Positions 8,447-17,441 are shown, counted from the stretch's first letter. The stretch: DNA of 64,000 bases from Streptomyces sp. NBC_00459 (GCF_036013955.1 NZ_CP107903.1:5766001-5830000); one strand, 5' to 3'. Numbers and translations: made by a program. Notes: generated from the letters alone by a model not told the origin.

Positions 8447-11400
8447 TCACGGGGCGAGCCGGTAGGCGTTGGTGATCGTCTCGCGGGTGGTGTTGCCGCC
8501 CTTGTCCTTCAGGTCCACCAGGAAGGACACGGCCTTGGCGGTCGCCGGGTGCTTCACGCTCACCGAGCGCGCCCCCGTCGCGGCGGTCGTCACGGTGAGG
8601 GGTCGCCAGGTCCGGCCGCCGTCGAAGGAGACCTTCACGGTCAGCGTGGCGAGCTGCCCCGTGGCGGCGGCCGGGCCGCTCAGCTTGAGCGGCACCGTGA
8701 GGGTGCCTCCCGACGGCGCCGTGCCGCGCAGGCTCAGCGCCGGCGCGAACCGCACCGTCGACATCGGCAGCCTGGCCGTGGTGCCCGACGCCGGCCGGGC
8801 CGACGTGAACGTCCACACCCCTGCCACCTTCGTGCTGGTGGAGGTGTCAGCGGCGGAACGGCTCGCCTCGACCGTCAGGCGGTACGCGGCGGAGGCGGCG
8901 GGAACCTCGGTGCTCAGCCATTCCGTGGCCGGGCCCTCGGCGAGGATCCGCCCACCGGATTCCAGCCGGGTGAAGCCGCCGGTGACCACCGAGGAACCCA
9001 GGTTGCCGCCGCCGTCGTTGAACAGCGGGACCATGGCGAGGACGGAGTCCCCGATCCGCTCGGCGCCCTGCTGGTAGGGGCTGCCCGCCCCGAGATCGGG
9101 GCCCACCACACCGGTGTTGAACTTCAGCGTGTGACGGGAGCCCGGCCGGTAGGTGACCTCCTCCTTCGTGTAGACCATGCGCACCTCGCTGCGGGCGTTG
9201 AGCTGCACGGCCCTCCAGGACCAGCGCACGCCGGCCGTGCTGAGGTAGTGCGTGGTGGCCTGCGGCAGGTTCTGCTCCTGCGGTTCGCCTATGGCGAGGC
9301 TCCTCCCGTCCTCGTCCAGCGGCGTGATGTGGACCTGGCCCTTGGCCCCCGTCACGGAGGCGCCGAAGCCGAGCTTCACCTCGGCGACCTCGGCCCGGGT
9401 GACGGTGCGGTTGAGGCCGGTGAAGAAGCTGCCCTTGCGCTGGAAGACGAGCCGGTAGTCGATGTTCTTGCCGGCCGCGCCGGGCGTCTTCCACACGCCG
9501 TTGAACTGGGCCCGCATGGTGTCGGACGCCGGGCCGAGGGCGGCGGTGCGGACCGGCGGCACCCCGTTGGTGGACCAGGAGTTGGACCCCGCGGCGGCGT
9601 CGGAGTAGCCGACGATGGAGGTGACGAGCTTCGCGGCCGGATCCGGGGCCTTCACCGCCATGGGCTTCGCCTTGCGGGAGTCGAGGGTGATCGCGACGTT
9701 CTTGTTCACCTCCAGGACCGGCTGGACGAAGAAGCCCACCTCGTTGTCCTCCGCGAAGACCAGGCTGTCCAGCTGGTAGGACCCCTTGGGCAGCCGCTGG
9801 ACCACCGTGCCGTTCGCGCGGTACGGAAGCTCCGTGCGGATGCCCTGCCCGCCGACGGAGTTGATCGTCGTCGCGTAGGTGGCCGGGTTCGCCCCGTCGG
9901 CGTCGATGTGCCGCACCGTGACGTCGTACGACTCCACCTCCCGCTCGACGACGAGACCGGTGCGCACCTGCTGGCCGCCTCCCGACGCCAGCACGGTGCC
10001 GCCGAAGACCCCGTCTACGGCGCCCTTGCGCGTGTCCGCGGTGACGGTGGTCTTCGCGGTGCCGCCGGCCGGCACGGTGAGCTGGGCGTCCTTGACGGTG
10101 AACAGGCCGGCCGGGGCGGGTCGGCCCGACGAGTCCGTCCCGGAGGCGGTCAGACGCAGGGTGACGGCCTGGGTGCCGTAGTTGCGGTAGGTGAGGGTCT
10201 TGGCGGCCGGCCTGTCGTCGGCGTGCGGCCAGGAGTGCTTCCCGAAGCCGAGGGAGCCGGGCTCGGAGACGACCAGGGCCGTGGCGGCACGCGTCAGGTC
10301 CACCCGGCCCGAGCCCTGCTGGTGGGCGTTCAACAGCGGGTTGGGCTTGGCCGAACCGGTCAGGAGTGCCTTCAGCCGGGCTCCGGTCCAGTCCGGGTGC
10401 TGCTGGAGCACCAGGGCGGCGGCGCCCGCGACGTGCGGGGCGGCCATCGACGTACCGGACATCGACGTGTAGCCCTCGCCCGAGGGCTCCCCGCTCTGCG
10501 TGGTCAGGGCGGCGGTGATGTCCTCACCCGGGCCGGTGATGTCGGGCTTGGGCGCCCCGTCGAGGTTCGGGCCGCGACTGGAGAAGGCGGCGAGCTCGTC
10601 CTTCTTGTCCACGGCCCCGACGGTGAGTGCCGCGGGGGCGCTGCCGGGCGACTTGATGGTGAGGGTCTCGCCACCCTCGTTGCCCGCGGACACCACGAAC
10701 AGGGCCTTGCCGGAGAGTCGGGCGACGGCCGCCTCCAACGGGTCGGCACCCGGCTCGTCGGGGTAGCCCAGACTCATGTTGACGACCTTCGCGCCCTGGT
10801 CGACGGCCCACTGCATGCCGGAGACGACGGTCGACATGGCTCCGCTGCCGTCATCGGCCAGGACCTTGCCGTCCAGCAGTCGCACGCCGGGCGCCACGCC
10901 CTTGTAAAGGCCGCCGGACCTGGCCCCGCTCCCGGCCAGGATGGAGGCCACGTGCGTCCCGTGTCCGTAGCGGTCCTTGGCGTCGGAGGACGTGCTGAAG
11001 TTCTTCTCCGCCGTCTCCACGCCCCTGAGGTCCGGGTGGGTCTGGTCCACACCCGTGTCCAGGACCGCCACCTTGATGCCCTTGCCGGTGTAGCCCGACT
11101 GCCACATGGTGGGCGCACCGATCTGCGGCACGCTCTCGGCCAGGGTGGCCCGGACCTTCGCGTCCAGCCAGACATGGGCGACGGGCGCGGGGGTGGTCGT
11201 ACCGTCTGCCCTGCCACCGCCCGCCGTACGGGCCGAAGAGTGGTCTGTGACGGCCGCCCACAGCGCCGGAGCACCGGTCTTGGGCGCCTCGAAGGCCTCG
11301 CCGTCGACCGCGGGCAGAGTACGGCGCTCCCGGACGGCCACGCCCGCGAACGGGTCGCGGGTGGCGGTGCGGGCACCTGCTCCGGCGCCGTCCCGGCGGT

Positions 11401-11815
11401 AACCGACGATCAGTGGCATGGCGCTGCGGTGCGCGTCGTCGTAACCGTCCCTGACCAGCTGCGCCACGTCGAACAGCCGCCGGTCGAGCACGCCGTCGGC
11501 GACCAGGCGCAGGGCGTCCTGCGGGACGACGTACGTGTGGCAGTCCGTGCGCCGCACCGAGAAGCCCATCCCCTCGCGGTCCTTGCCGCGCACGAGCCGA
11601 ACCACCTGGCCGTCGGGGCCGACGGCCACGCGGTCGCCGGTGATCAGCGTGACGGTCGCCGCCGGCTTTGCCTTCGCCGGGACCTTCGTCCCCTCGTGCG
11701 TGGTGGTGCCGGCGGCTTGCGCCTGCTGACCGCCCACCGATATCGCCCCCGTGACCAGTGCCCCGGCCAACATGGCGGCCAGCGCCACCGTTCTCGAGCG
11801 TGCTGTGGATGCCAC
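8447..11815 (-). CDS. Secreted S8 family serine peptidase (large subtilisin)
   Basis: 1122 residues from a GTG preceded by GGGGGA. A Sec-type signal peptide (ALAAMLAGALVTGAISVGGQQAQA) is followed by a pro-region. The catalytic triad is Asp253 (VLDTGVDQTHPDL), His285 (GHGTHVAS) and Ser456 (GTSMAAPHVAG), with the oxyanion Asn379 in VSAGNEGG. About 650 residues of beta-rich C-terminal region follow, ending in an Ig-like segment (PLKLSGPAAATGQLATLTVKVSFDGG). No cell-wall sorting motif is seen, so free secretion is expected. Streptomyces carry several such extracellular proteases active in nutrient recycling. Convergent with the upstream transporter. Confidence 0.95.
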   Translation of the reverse strand: MASTARSRTVALAAMLAGALVTGAISVGGQQAQAAGTTTHEGTKVPAKAKPAATVTLITGDRVAVGPDGQVVRLVRGKDREGMGFSVRRTDCHTYVVPQDALRLVADGVLDRRLFDVAQLVRDGYDDAHRSAMPLIVGYRRDGAGAGARTATRDPFAGVAVRERRTLPAVDGEAFEAPKTGAPALWAAVTDHSSARTAGGGRADGTTTPAPVAHVWLDAKVRATLAESVPQIGAPTMWQSGYTGKGIKVAVLDTGVDQTHPDLRGVETAEKNFSTSSDAKDRYGHGTHVASILAGSGARSGGLYKGVAPGVRLLDGKVLADDGSGAMSTVVSGMQWAVDQGAKVVNMSLGYPDEPGADPLEAAVARLSGKALFVVSAGNEGGETLTIKSPGSAPAALTVGAVDKKDELAAFSSRGPNLDGAPKPDITGPGEDITAALTTQSGEPSGEGYTSMSGTSMAAPHVAGAAALVLQQHPDWTGARLKALLTGSAKPNPLLNAHQQGSGRVDLTRAATALVVSEPGSLGFGKHSWPHADDRPAAKTLTYRNYGTQAVTLRLTASGTDSSGRPAPAGLFTVKDAQLTVPAGGTAKTTVTADTRKGAVDGVFGGTVLASGGGQQVRTGLVVEREVESYDVTVRHIDADGANPATYATTINSVGGQGIRTELPYRANGTVVQRLPKGSYQLDSLVFAEDNEVGFFVQPVLEVNKNVAITLDSRKAKPMAVKAPDPAAKLVTSIVGYSDAAAGSNSWSTNGVPPVRTAALGPASDTMRAQFNGVWKTPGAAGKNIDYRLVFQRKGSFFTGLNRTVTRAEVAEVKLGFGASVTGAKGQVHITPLDEDGRSLAIGEPQEQNLPQATTHYLSTAGVRWSWRAVQLNARSEVRMVYTKEEVTYRPGSRHTLKFNTGVVGPDLGAGSPYQQGAERIGDSVLAMVPLFNDGGGNLGSSVVTGGFTRLESGGRILAEGPATEWLSTEVPAASAAYRLTVEASRSAADTSTSTKVAGVWTFTSARPASGTTARLPMSTVRFAPALSLRGTAPSGGTLTVPLKLSGPAAATGQLATLTVKVSFDGGRTWRPLTVTTAATGARSVSVKHPATAKAVSFLVDLKDKGGNTTRETITNAYRLAP

Positions 11816-11860
11816 TCGCGTTCCCCCGTTCCCCTGTGCATGCCAACGCGTTCTCCGCTA

Positions 11861-12346
11861 TCACGCAGGTGGGACGCGTTCGGTTCTCGGCGGTCCTCGC
11901 GAACGGGTGGAGGGGAGAAGGGGGGCAGACGAATCGAGAAGCCCCGAATCGGGCGAGCGCCATCCCCGGCAGGGCCAGCCAGGCGACACCGCTGAGCGTC
12001 TGTGCCGGGAGCCGGGAGCCGGGAGCCGGTCGCCGAAGCGGGCGTGCAGGGCCTTGCCGAGGGTCTCCAGCCTGTCCAGGTCGTCGTCGACGACGACGAA
12101 CGTACCGAGCCGCACGACGTGTTCGTGGCCGGGGCCGACCCCTTCGAGCGCGGCACGCAGCCGGTCGAAGGCCAGATCCACCTGGGCGGCGAAGTCGCCC
12201 GGTACGGGAGCGCCGGTGGCGTCGGAGGCGTACTGGCCCCCGATGTACACGGTTTCACCGGGCGCCGACACCGCGTGGCTGTAGACGAAGCGTGTCGGGT
12301 CGTGCAGGGCGGGCGGGTTGGTGATCGTGCGCTGGTCGGAGGTCAT
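11861..12346 (-). CDS. RidA/YjgF-YER057c-UK114 family protein with frameshifted C-terminus
   Basis: The first ~115 residues match the Rid fold well (VYIGGQYASDATGAPVPGDF, AQVDLAFDRLRAALEGVG, VRLGTFVVVDDDL). After GDRLPA the frame enters a Pro/Arg/Ser-rich tail unlike the family and ends at residue 161; the usual length is about 130. The switch coincides with a 7-bp tandem repeat (12004-12029, 3.7 copies). Removing two units, or adding one, moves translation to a frame reading QTLSGVAWLALPGMALA, which resembles the normal Rid ending. That frame does not stop promptly, so further decay is possible. Rid proteins hydrolyse reactive enamine/imine intermediates. Either a pseudogene or a repeat-controlled gene. 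Confidence 0.7.
   Translation of the reverse strand: MTSDQRTITNPPALHDPTRFVYSHAVSAPGETVYIGGQYASDATGAPVPGDFAAQVDLAFDRLRAALEGVGPGHEHVVRLGTFVVVDDDLDRLETLGKALHARFGDRLPAPGSRHRRSAVSPGWPCRGWRSPDSGLLDSSAPLLPSTRSRGPPRTERVPPA
12004..12029. repeat. Heptanucleotide tandem repeat inside the RidA-like gene
   Basis: Three full copies of GCCGGGA and a fourth partial GCCGG in direct succession. The unit length is not a multiple of three, so each gain or loss changes the frame of the RidA-like gene. It lies exactly where similarity to the family breaks. Confidence 0.85.
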
Positions 12347-12404
12347 GCCGGGGCCGACGCCCGGCGGGCACCCGCGATTCCGGCAGGCGTTCGCACGCGC
12401 CCGC

Positions 12405-12959
12405 TCAGGATGTCGGGGCCGCGTAACAGCGGACGTTCACCTGTTGCCCCGGGCCCCATTCCTGATCCACCTCCGCCAGCAGCGTCCAGCCCAGGCGCTC
12501 GTACAGGGCCGCCGCCGCTGTGTCCGTCGACACCACGTCGAGTACGGGGTGCAGGGCGCGCAACCGCGCCTCCGCCACTGCCCGTTCCATCAGCGCCGCG
12601 CCGACTCCCCGGCCACGGGCCGCCGGATCGACGTACAGACGGTTGATCACGGCCGTCGGACCCCGGTCCCACAGGGCCGCCGCCGCGTCGCCCTCCTCGC
12701 TGCGGGACAGGACGATGTGACCGACGATCCCCCGACCGTTCGCCTCTCCCGTCTCTTCCACCTCTCCCGTCTCTTCCGCCACCCACACCGCGAGGAGTGA
12801 CCGTGGGGTGAGCCAACCGGCCGGATCGGTCGGCCAGTTGAGGGGATACGCGTTCTGCTCGTGGATCGTCGCCAGCACCCGTACGCAGGCTTCGAGGTCG
12901 GCCTCCGTGCGGGGGCGGACACGGAAAGAGGCTGGCATCGGCGCGCTGTCGTCTGTCAC
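12405..12959 (-). CDS. GNAT family N-acetyltransferase
   Basis: 184 residues. The GTG start (VTDDSAPMPASFRVRPRTEADLEAC) overlaps the stop of the upstream phosphoesterase as GTGA, which fixes the start and implies translational coupling. The acetyl-CoA loop is LYVDPAARGRGVGAALMERA (near residue 120), followed by LDVVSTDTAAAALYERLGW, the usual beta5-alpha4 region. A short duplicated ETGEVEETGEANGR insertion is encoded by an imperfect repeat near 12745-12780. Substrate unknown: the family acetylates amines on small molecules or proteins. Confidence 0.9.
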   Translation of the reverse strand: MTDDSAPMPASFRVRPRTEADLEACVRVLATIHEQNAYPLNWPTDPAGWLTPRSLLAVWVAEETGEVEETGEANGRGIVGHIVLSRSEEGDAAAALWDRGPTAVINRLYVDPAARGRGVGAALMERAVAEARLRALHPVLDVVSTDTAAAALYERLGWTLLAEVDQEWGPGQQVNVRCYAAPTS

Positions 12960-14425
12960 GCGCGCAGGTAAGCACGTACGCCGGACAGGTCGTGGAGGCG
13001 CATGCTGTTGCGGTCGGTCACCGAGCGGCCGAGGGCGTGGTGGGGCCAGAGGCCGCCTGCCGTGAGGCGACTGCGTTCGACCCAGGCGCGGGCCGGGACG
13101 CTGCTGTTCTTGTAGTAGTTGAGGGCGTAGCCGCCGGTGTGGACACGCAGGAGGCAGAAGCCGCCCGGGTAGTCCTTCACCGCGCTGACCTCCTGCTGGG
13201 TGACGTGCGACGCGCCGGTCAGGACCGTGCGCTTGTTGCGGTGGGTGTGGCCCGCGTGGTGGAGGAAGACGCCGGGGGAGGAGGCGTAGGCGTCGACGAT
13301 CGAGCGGGCCTGGCCGCGGTCGAGGCGCTGACCCCGCCCCATGGGGAAGACCGAGTCCCGTGTGGTGAGCGGGTGGTGGCCGAAGACGACGGTCGGCTGG
13401 TCCCGGTCGCGCCTCAGGCCGGCCCGGAGCCAGGCCAGTTGCTCTGCGCTCAGCCCGCCCGCGTCCCCGCCGTTGCCGTTCTTCTCGTAGGTGTCCAGGC
13501 CGATCAGACGCAGGCCTCCCAGGTCGCGCGCGAAGTAACCGGGACCGTCGGCGCCGCCCAGGAAGCCGTCTCGGAAGGAGTCGTCGGGGTGCCTGGGGCG
13601 GTCGTGGTTTCCCCGTACGACGAAGTAGTCCCGTCCGTGGGTGCCGAAGCCGTCCAGGATGCGGCGGGCCTCGGCCAGGTCCCGGGGTGCGCCGGCCGCC
13701 GAGATGTCCCCGGCCGCCAGCAGGACGTCCGCCCCGCGCCGGTGGGCCTCCTCGACCATGGCCCGGCTCATGATCTCGGGATACGGGTCGAGGCCCGGCC
13801 GCTGCGAGACCCCGCGCAGCATCGGCACGCCGGCCACCCGGCCCGCCGTGGTCTCGCCGAGGTGCAGGTCGTTGCAGAGCGCGATGGAGAGGAGGTGGCG
13901 GCCGGGAGGCGGCTGGGGAGTCGTGAAGGAGTAGGGGCCGCCGTGCGAGCCCAGGCCGTGCAGCGAGGTGCCCACCGCGTTGCCGCGCACCAGGTGCAGA
14001 GGGGTCGGTGTGGCCGCCCGGCCCCGCGAACGGGCCTGGTAGTAGTACGTCTGGCCCGGTTCCAGGTCCGTCAGCTCGACGTAGTGGTGGGCGGTCGGCC
14101 GGCCCTCCGACGCCGTGCGGTCGAGGTGGGCGGGGTGGGTGCCGTACACGACCTCGCCCTCGGTGACCGCGGGGATCAGGTGGCCGAAACCGTCGTCGGT
14201 GCCGGGCACCGCCGTGTACCAGGTGATGACGGCGCTGTCCTCGGTGAGCGTGACCAGCTCCAGGTGGAGGGCCGTCACGACGTCGGCGCGCGTGACGCGT
14301 TCCCGGCGCGCGGCGAGCGCGGACCGGAGTACGGCGGGCGTGAGGAGCGCGCCGGAACGGACGAGGTCGCGGGGGGCGGGGAACGCCGCCAGGGCGGCCA
14401 GGGGAGCGGAGAGACAGCAGCGCAT
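12956..14425 (-). CDS. Metallophosphoesterase with N-terminal FN3-like domain (purple acid phosphatase type)
   Basis: 489 residues. The N-terminal hydrophobic stretch (CLSAPLAALAAF) may be a weak export signal. Residues about 50-170 form a fibronectin-III-like domain (SAVITWYTAVPG, HHYVELTDLEPGQTYYYQA). The calcineurin-like core follows with all metal-binding motifs: CNDLHLGE (D-x-H), LAAGDISAAG (GD), VVRGNHDR (GNHD), VVFGHHPL and HHAGHTHRN (GHxH). Such enzymes hydrolyse phosphomonoesters or diesters with two metal ions. Its stop overlaps the start of the GNAT gene. The exact substrate is unknown. Confidence 0.9.
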   Translation of the reverse strand: MRCCLSAPLAALAAFPAPRDLVRSGALLTPAVLRSALAARRERVTRADVVTALHLELVTLTEDSAVITWYTAVPGTDDGFGHLIPAVTEGEVVYGTHPAHLDRTASEGRPTAHHYVELTDLEPGQTYYYQARSRGRAATPTPLHLVRGNAVGTSLHGLGSHGGPYSFTTPQPPPGRHLLSIALCNDLHLGETTAGRVAGVPMLRGVSQRPGLDPYPEIMSRAMVEEAHRRGADVLLAAGDISAAGAPRDLAEARRILDGFGTHGRDYFVVRGNHDRPRHPDDSFRDGFLGGADGPGYFARDLGGLRLIGLDTYEKNGNGGDAGGLSAEQLAWLRAGLRRDRDQPTVVFGHHPLTTRDSVFPMGRGQRLDRGQARSIVDAYASSPGVFLHHAGHTHRNKRTVLTGASHVTQQEVSAVKDYPGGFCLLRVHTGGYALNYYKNSSVPARAWVERSRLTAGGLWPHHALGRSVTDRNSMRLHDLSGVRAYLRA

Positions 14426-14700
14426 GATCTGGAACGTGCCCGTGGCCCGTTAACGGCTGCCGTGGGGGCGGAGGCGGCCGGAGGTATGGGGCACGACAAC
14501 TCCTTGGCGTCGGTGCGGTCGGTGCGGGGGTTCTTGCAGCGTACGGCTGAGGGTGCGCGCGCATCCCTGGCCCGGGGTAATCGCGACGAACGTCACACAA
14601 CGGACGCCGTGCGGGTCCGCCGGCCCCGGTGCGCCCGGCACACGTGCGTGCGAGGGGCGACAGGAGCACTCTGGAAGCAGCGGTACCGGAGGTGATCGTC

Positions 14701-14979
14701 ATGACGCACACCGCAGTGGGATGGCATGTGGAGCTGGAGTTCGAGGAGGACGAGCAGCGCACACGGGCAGCGGCCCTCGTGCGGCTCGCCGACGGCAGCG
14801 AGGTACGGGCCAACGGCTACGCCAGCCGCCACCGGTCCGACGAGAACCAGCCGCGCATCGGCGAGGAGATCGCCGGGGCGCGCGCCCTCAACGAACTGGC
14901 GATGAAGCTGCTGACGAAGGCACACGACGAGATCGACGAGGCGTCGGGGCGTACGTCGAGGTCGATTGCCCTGGGATAG
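14701..14979 (+). CDS. DUF1876 domain protein
   Basis: 92 residues, starting MTHTAVGWHVELEFEEDEQ after GGAGG 8 bases upstream. The pattern of an acidic first strand, LVRLADGSEVRANGYASRHRSD and a C-terminal helix (ARALNELAMKLLTKAHDEI) is the DUF1876 family. This is a small, double-stranded-RNA-binding-like fold common in actinomycetes and often stress induced. No biochemical role is established. It is divergent from the phosphoesterase gene. Confidence 0.85.
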   Translation: MTHTAVGWHVELEFEEDEQRTRAAALVRLADGSEVRANGYASRHRSDENQPRIGEEIAGARALNELAMKLLTKAHDEIDEASGRTSRSIALG

Positions 14980-15035
14980 TCCACAGGCCTGTGGACGGGC
15001 AACCGGGTGGCCGGGGGGTGGCTCAGCGCTCCCGC

Positions 15036-16262
15036 CTACACCCCCACCACCCCCCGAACCGCCCGTACCAGCGCCTGTGCCCGCCCGTCCGCCGTCACGC
15101 TCCTGCGGAAGCCGTTCGTCACATAGCCGAACGCGATGCCTGTGTCGGGGTCGGCGAAGCCGAGGGGGCCGCCGCGCCCCGGGTGGCCGAAGGAACCGGG
15201 TGTCAGGAGCGGCGAGGCGGTGCCGTGGAGCATGTAGCCGAGGCCGAAGCGGGTGCCGATGACCAGGACACGGTCCGGGCCCGCCGACTGCTCGCGTCGG
15301 GCGAGTTCGACCGTCGCCGGGGTGAACAGCCGGGTTCCGCCGTCGACCCGGCCGATCAGTGAGGCGTAGAAGCGGGCGAGTCCGTCGGCCGTGGCGATGC
15401 CGTTGGAGGCGGGGAGGGAGGCGGCCCGGTACGCGGGGTCGTTCTCGTCCGGCATCGGGGTGATCGCGGTGAAGGCGCGGCTGGTGAGGGAGTCCGGGTC
15501 GGCGTAGGCGTCGGCGACGGACCGCTTGGGGCGCGTTCTGAGGCCCGGGCCCGCCGTCTCCGGTGTCTGTACCCGGCCCACGCGGCCCACGCGCCCCGCC
15601 TCCGTGTCCGGCAGCCCGATCCACAGGCCGAGGCCGGCCGGTCCGGCGATCTCGGCGGCGACCCAGTCGCCGATCGTGCGCCCGCTGACCCGTCGTACGA
15701 GCTCGCCCGTAAGCCAGCTGTACGTCTGGGCGTGGTACCCGTGGTCCGTCCCCGGCTCCCAGGCCGGCGCCTGTGCCGCGACCGCCGCGGCGCCGAGGGC
15801 GGGATCGGCGGCCTGTGCCGGTGTGAGCGGCCGGTCGAGCACGGGGACGCCCGCGCGGTGCGCGAGCAGGTGCCGTACGAGGGTCCGTTCCTTGCCCGCC
15901 GCCTTGAACTCCGGCCAGTACTCGCCCACGGGAGCGTCCAGGTCCAGCCTGCCGCGCTCGGCCAGCATCAGGAGTACGGCGGCGGCGACGCCCTTCGTCG
16001 CCGAGCGCACGATCTGCGCGGTGCCGTGCTCCCAGGGCGCCGAGCCGGAGCCGGCGTCCCCGTCGAAGTCGCGTACGCCGGCCCACAGGTCGACGACCCG
16101 GTGTCCGTCCCGGTACACGGTGACGGCGGCGCCGGGCTCGCCGCCGGTCGCGAAGTTCTGCACGAACGCGTCCCGGACCGGCTCGAAGCCCTCGGCCACA
16201 GTGCCGTTCAGGTTCACGTTCACGTCGGGGTTCAGATTCAGGTTCAGGTTCACCGGGTCCAC
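15036..16262 (-). CDS. Serine hydrolase, beta-lactamase/EstB family
   Basis: 408 residues as the longest frame. The active-site SxxK motif is in IVRSATKGVAAAVL (Ser-Ala-Thr-Lys), the second motif is Tyr in HAQTYSWLTGEL, and the GHPGRGG stretch near the C-terminus replaces KTG. This makes a class C beta-lactamase-like esterase or D-aminopeptidase the best match. The frame begins with an odd NLNLNLNPDVNVNLNG segment from a hexamer-type repeat (16204-16257). A GTG at 16200 (VAEGFEPVRDAF) would remove this tail and is a plausible true start. Cytoplasmic, as no signal peptide is seen. Confidence 0.85.
   Translation of the reverse strand: MDPVNLNLNLNPDVNVNLNGTVAEGFEPVRDAFVQNFATGGEPGAAVTVYRDGHRVVDLWAGVRDFDGDAGSGSAPWEHGTAQIVRSATKGVAAAVLLMLAERGRLDLDAPVGEYWPEFKAAGKERTLVRHLLAHRAGVPVLDRPLTPAQAADPALGAAAVAAQAPAWEPGTDHGYHAQTYSWLTGELVRRVSGRTIGDWVAAEIAGPAGLGLWIGLPDTEAGRVGRVGRVQTPETAGPGLRTRPKRSVADAYADPDSLTSRAFTAITPMPDENDPAYRAASLPASNGIATADGLARFYASLIGRVDGGTRLFTPATVELARREQSAGPDRVLVIGTRFGLGYMLHGTASPLLTPGSFGHPGRGGPLGFADPDTGIAFGYVTNGFRRSVTADGRAQALVRAVRGVVGV
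16204..16257. repeat. Hexanucleotide-type tandem repeat at the serine hydrolase start
   Basis: Imperfect repeats of GTTCAG/GTTCAC on the plus strand encode alternating Asn-Leu/Asn-Val at the protein N-terminus. Units are six bases, so changes in copy number keep the frame. Confidence 0.7.
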
Positions 16263-16313
16263 GCGGGTGTAACGCGCATCTACCCGCTCCCGATTCCTCG
16301 GCCCAGGAGGGGA

Positions 16314-16790
16314 TCAGCCCAGGATGATCGTCACGTCGATGTTGCCGCGGGTGGCGTTGGAGTACGGGCAGACCATGTGCGCCGCGTCCACCAGTTTGGC
16401 CGCGATGTCCTGGTCCAGGATCGGCAGCGAGACGCTCAGGGCGACCGCGAGGCCGTAGCCGCGCTGCTTGTTGGGGCCGATGCCGACCTTCGCGGCGACC
16501 GTGGAGCCGGTCAGGTCGTAGCCCTCGCGGCGGCCGACCAGGACCAGGGCGTTGTGGAAGCAGGAGCTGTAACCGGCGGCGAAAAGCTGCTCCGGGTTGG
16601 TGCCGTTGCCGTCGCCGCCCATCTGCGGCGGCATCGCCACCTTCAGCGCGAGCTGGCCGTCCTGGCTGGTGACATCGCCGTCCCGGCCGCCGTGGGCGGT
16701 GGCCTCGGCGACGTACATGATCTTCGTCGGACGGGTGTCCGGACGAATATCGGCGGTACGGGCCTCGACGTCGATATCGGCGTCAGTCAC
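16314..16790 (-). CDS. ohr: Organic hydroperoxide resistance protein
   Basis: 158 residues. The GTG start (VTDADIDVEART) lies 7 bases after GGGGGAGG; an upstream in-frame ATG has no ribosome site. The Ohr/OsmC fold is clear, with the two redox cysteines Cys77 in AAGYSSCFHNAL and Cys141 in HMVCPYSNATRGN. Ohr reduces organic hydroperoxides using lipoyl-linked electrons in the cytosol. The OhrR-type repressor gene lies 147 bp upstream on the same strand. Confidence 0.95.
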   Translation of the reverse strand: MTDADIDVEARTADIRPDTRPTKIMYVAEATAHGGRDGDVTSQDGQLALKVAMPPQMGGDGNGTNPEQLFAAGYSSCFHNALVLVGRREGYDLTGSTVAAKVGIGPNKQRGYGLAVALSVSLPILDQDIAAKLVDAAHMVCPYSNATRGNIDVTIILG

Positions 16791-16826
16791 GGCGGAACCT
16801 CCCCCAAAGCGGACAACAGGAACATG

Positions 16827-16854
16827 TGTAGATACTGCGAATACCGCAACTACA
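16827..16854. promoter_or_regulatory. Candidate OhrR operator region
   Basis: The ohrR-ohr intergenic region contains TGTAG (16827-16831) inverted against CTACA (16850-16854) with an AT-richer interior, close to the ohr ribosome site. The position suits repression of ohr by OhrR. The arms are short, so this is tentative. Confidence 0.3.
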
Positions 16855-16937
16855 TCGTGCACAAGGTACCGGCTGGTAGGGGTGTAATCGCTACCCGGGG
16901 GTAGGAACCGCCGGTAACCTGAGGTCAGTGGCCGGCC

Positions 16938-17441
16938 TCAGGCCGGACGGGCCCGGTCGGCGGCCCCCTGCGCCCGCTCCGCCAGCTCCCACAGCTCGCC
17001 CCGCAGCCGGGCCACCTCGCCCCCGCTCAGCTCGGTCGCCGCGAGCAGCGCTCCCGGTACGCGCGCCGCGCGCTCCCGGAGTTCCGCCCCTCGCCCGGTG
17101 ACGCGGACGGACACCGACCGCTCGTCCAGCACCGACCGCTCCCGGCGGACCAGCCCCGCCGCCTCCAGCCGCTTGAGCAGCGGCGAGACCGTGCCGTAGT
17201 CGAGGCACAGGGCGGTGGCCAGCTCCTTCACGGTCACCTCGCCGCGCTCCCACAGGACCAGCAGCACCAGGTACTGCGGGTAGGTGAGGCCCAGCTCCTC
17301 CAGGAGCGGACGGTAGGCCGCGGTCACCGCGCGCTGGGCCGCGTACAGCGCGAAGCACAGCTGGTCGTCGAGGCGCGGCGACCCGGGATCGTGTGTGCCG
17401 TTGTGCGCGTCCTCTTGTTCGATCACGCGCCCATTGTCCAC
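16938..17441 (-). CDS. ohrR: MarR family organic peroxide sensor OhrR
   Basis: 167 residues from a GTG. The winged helix is evident (LTYPQYLVLLVLWERGEVTVKELATALCLDYGTVSPLLKRLEAAGLV). The N-terminal LDDQLCFALYAAQRA carries Cys29 at the place of the reactive cysteine that senses hydroperoxides in OhrR. It lies upstream of ohr in the same direction, the usual regulator-target pair. The start is only 10 bases after the stop of the CbiO-type gene, so metal-transporter transcripts could read into it. Confidence 0.92.
   Translation of the reverse strand: MDNGRVIEQEDAHNGTHDPGSPRLDDQLCFALYAAQRAVTAAYRPLLEELGLTYPQYLVLLVLWERGEVTVKELATALCLDYGTVSPLLKRLEAAGLVRRERSVLDERSVSVRVTGRGAELRERAARVPGALLAATELSGGEVARLRGELWELAERAQGAADRARPA

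Noticed and set aside
8414..11995. A 1193-codon open frame on the plus strand opposite the large subtilisin
   Set aside because: It is the antisense of a clear secreted protease; composition (Gly/Arg/Val rich) is that of a high-GC shadow frame and no domain is visible.
14553..15362. A 269-codon plus-strand frame covering the DUF1876 gene region
   Set aside because: The DUF1876 frame has a ribosome site and family match; the longer frame has neither.
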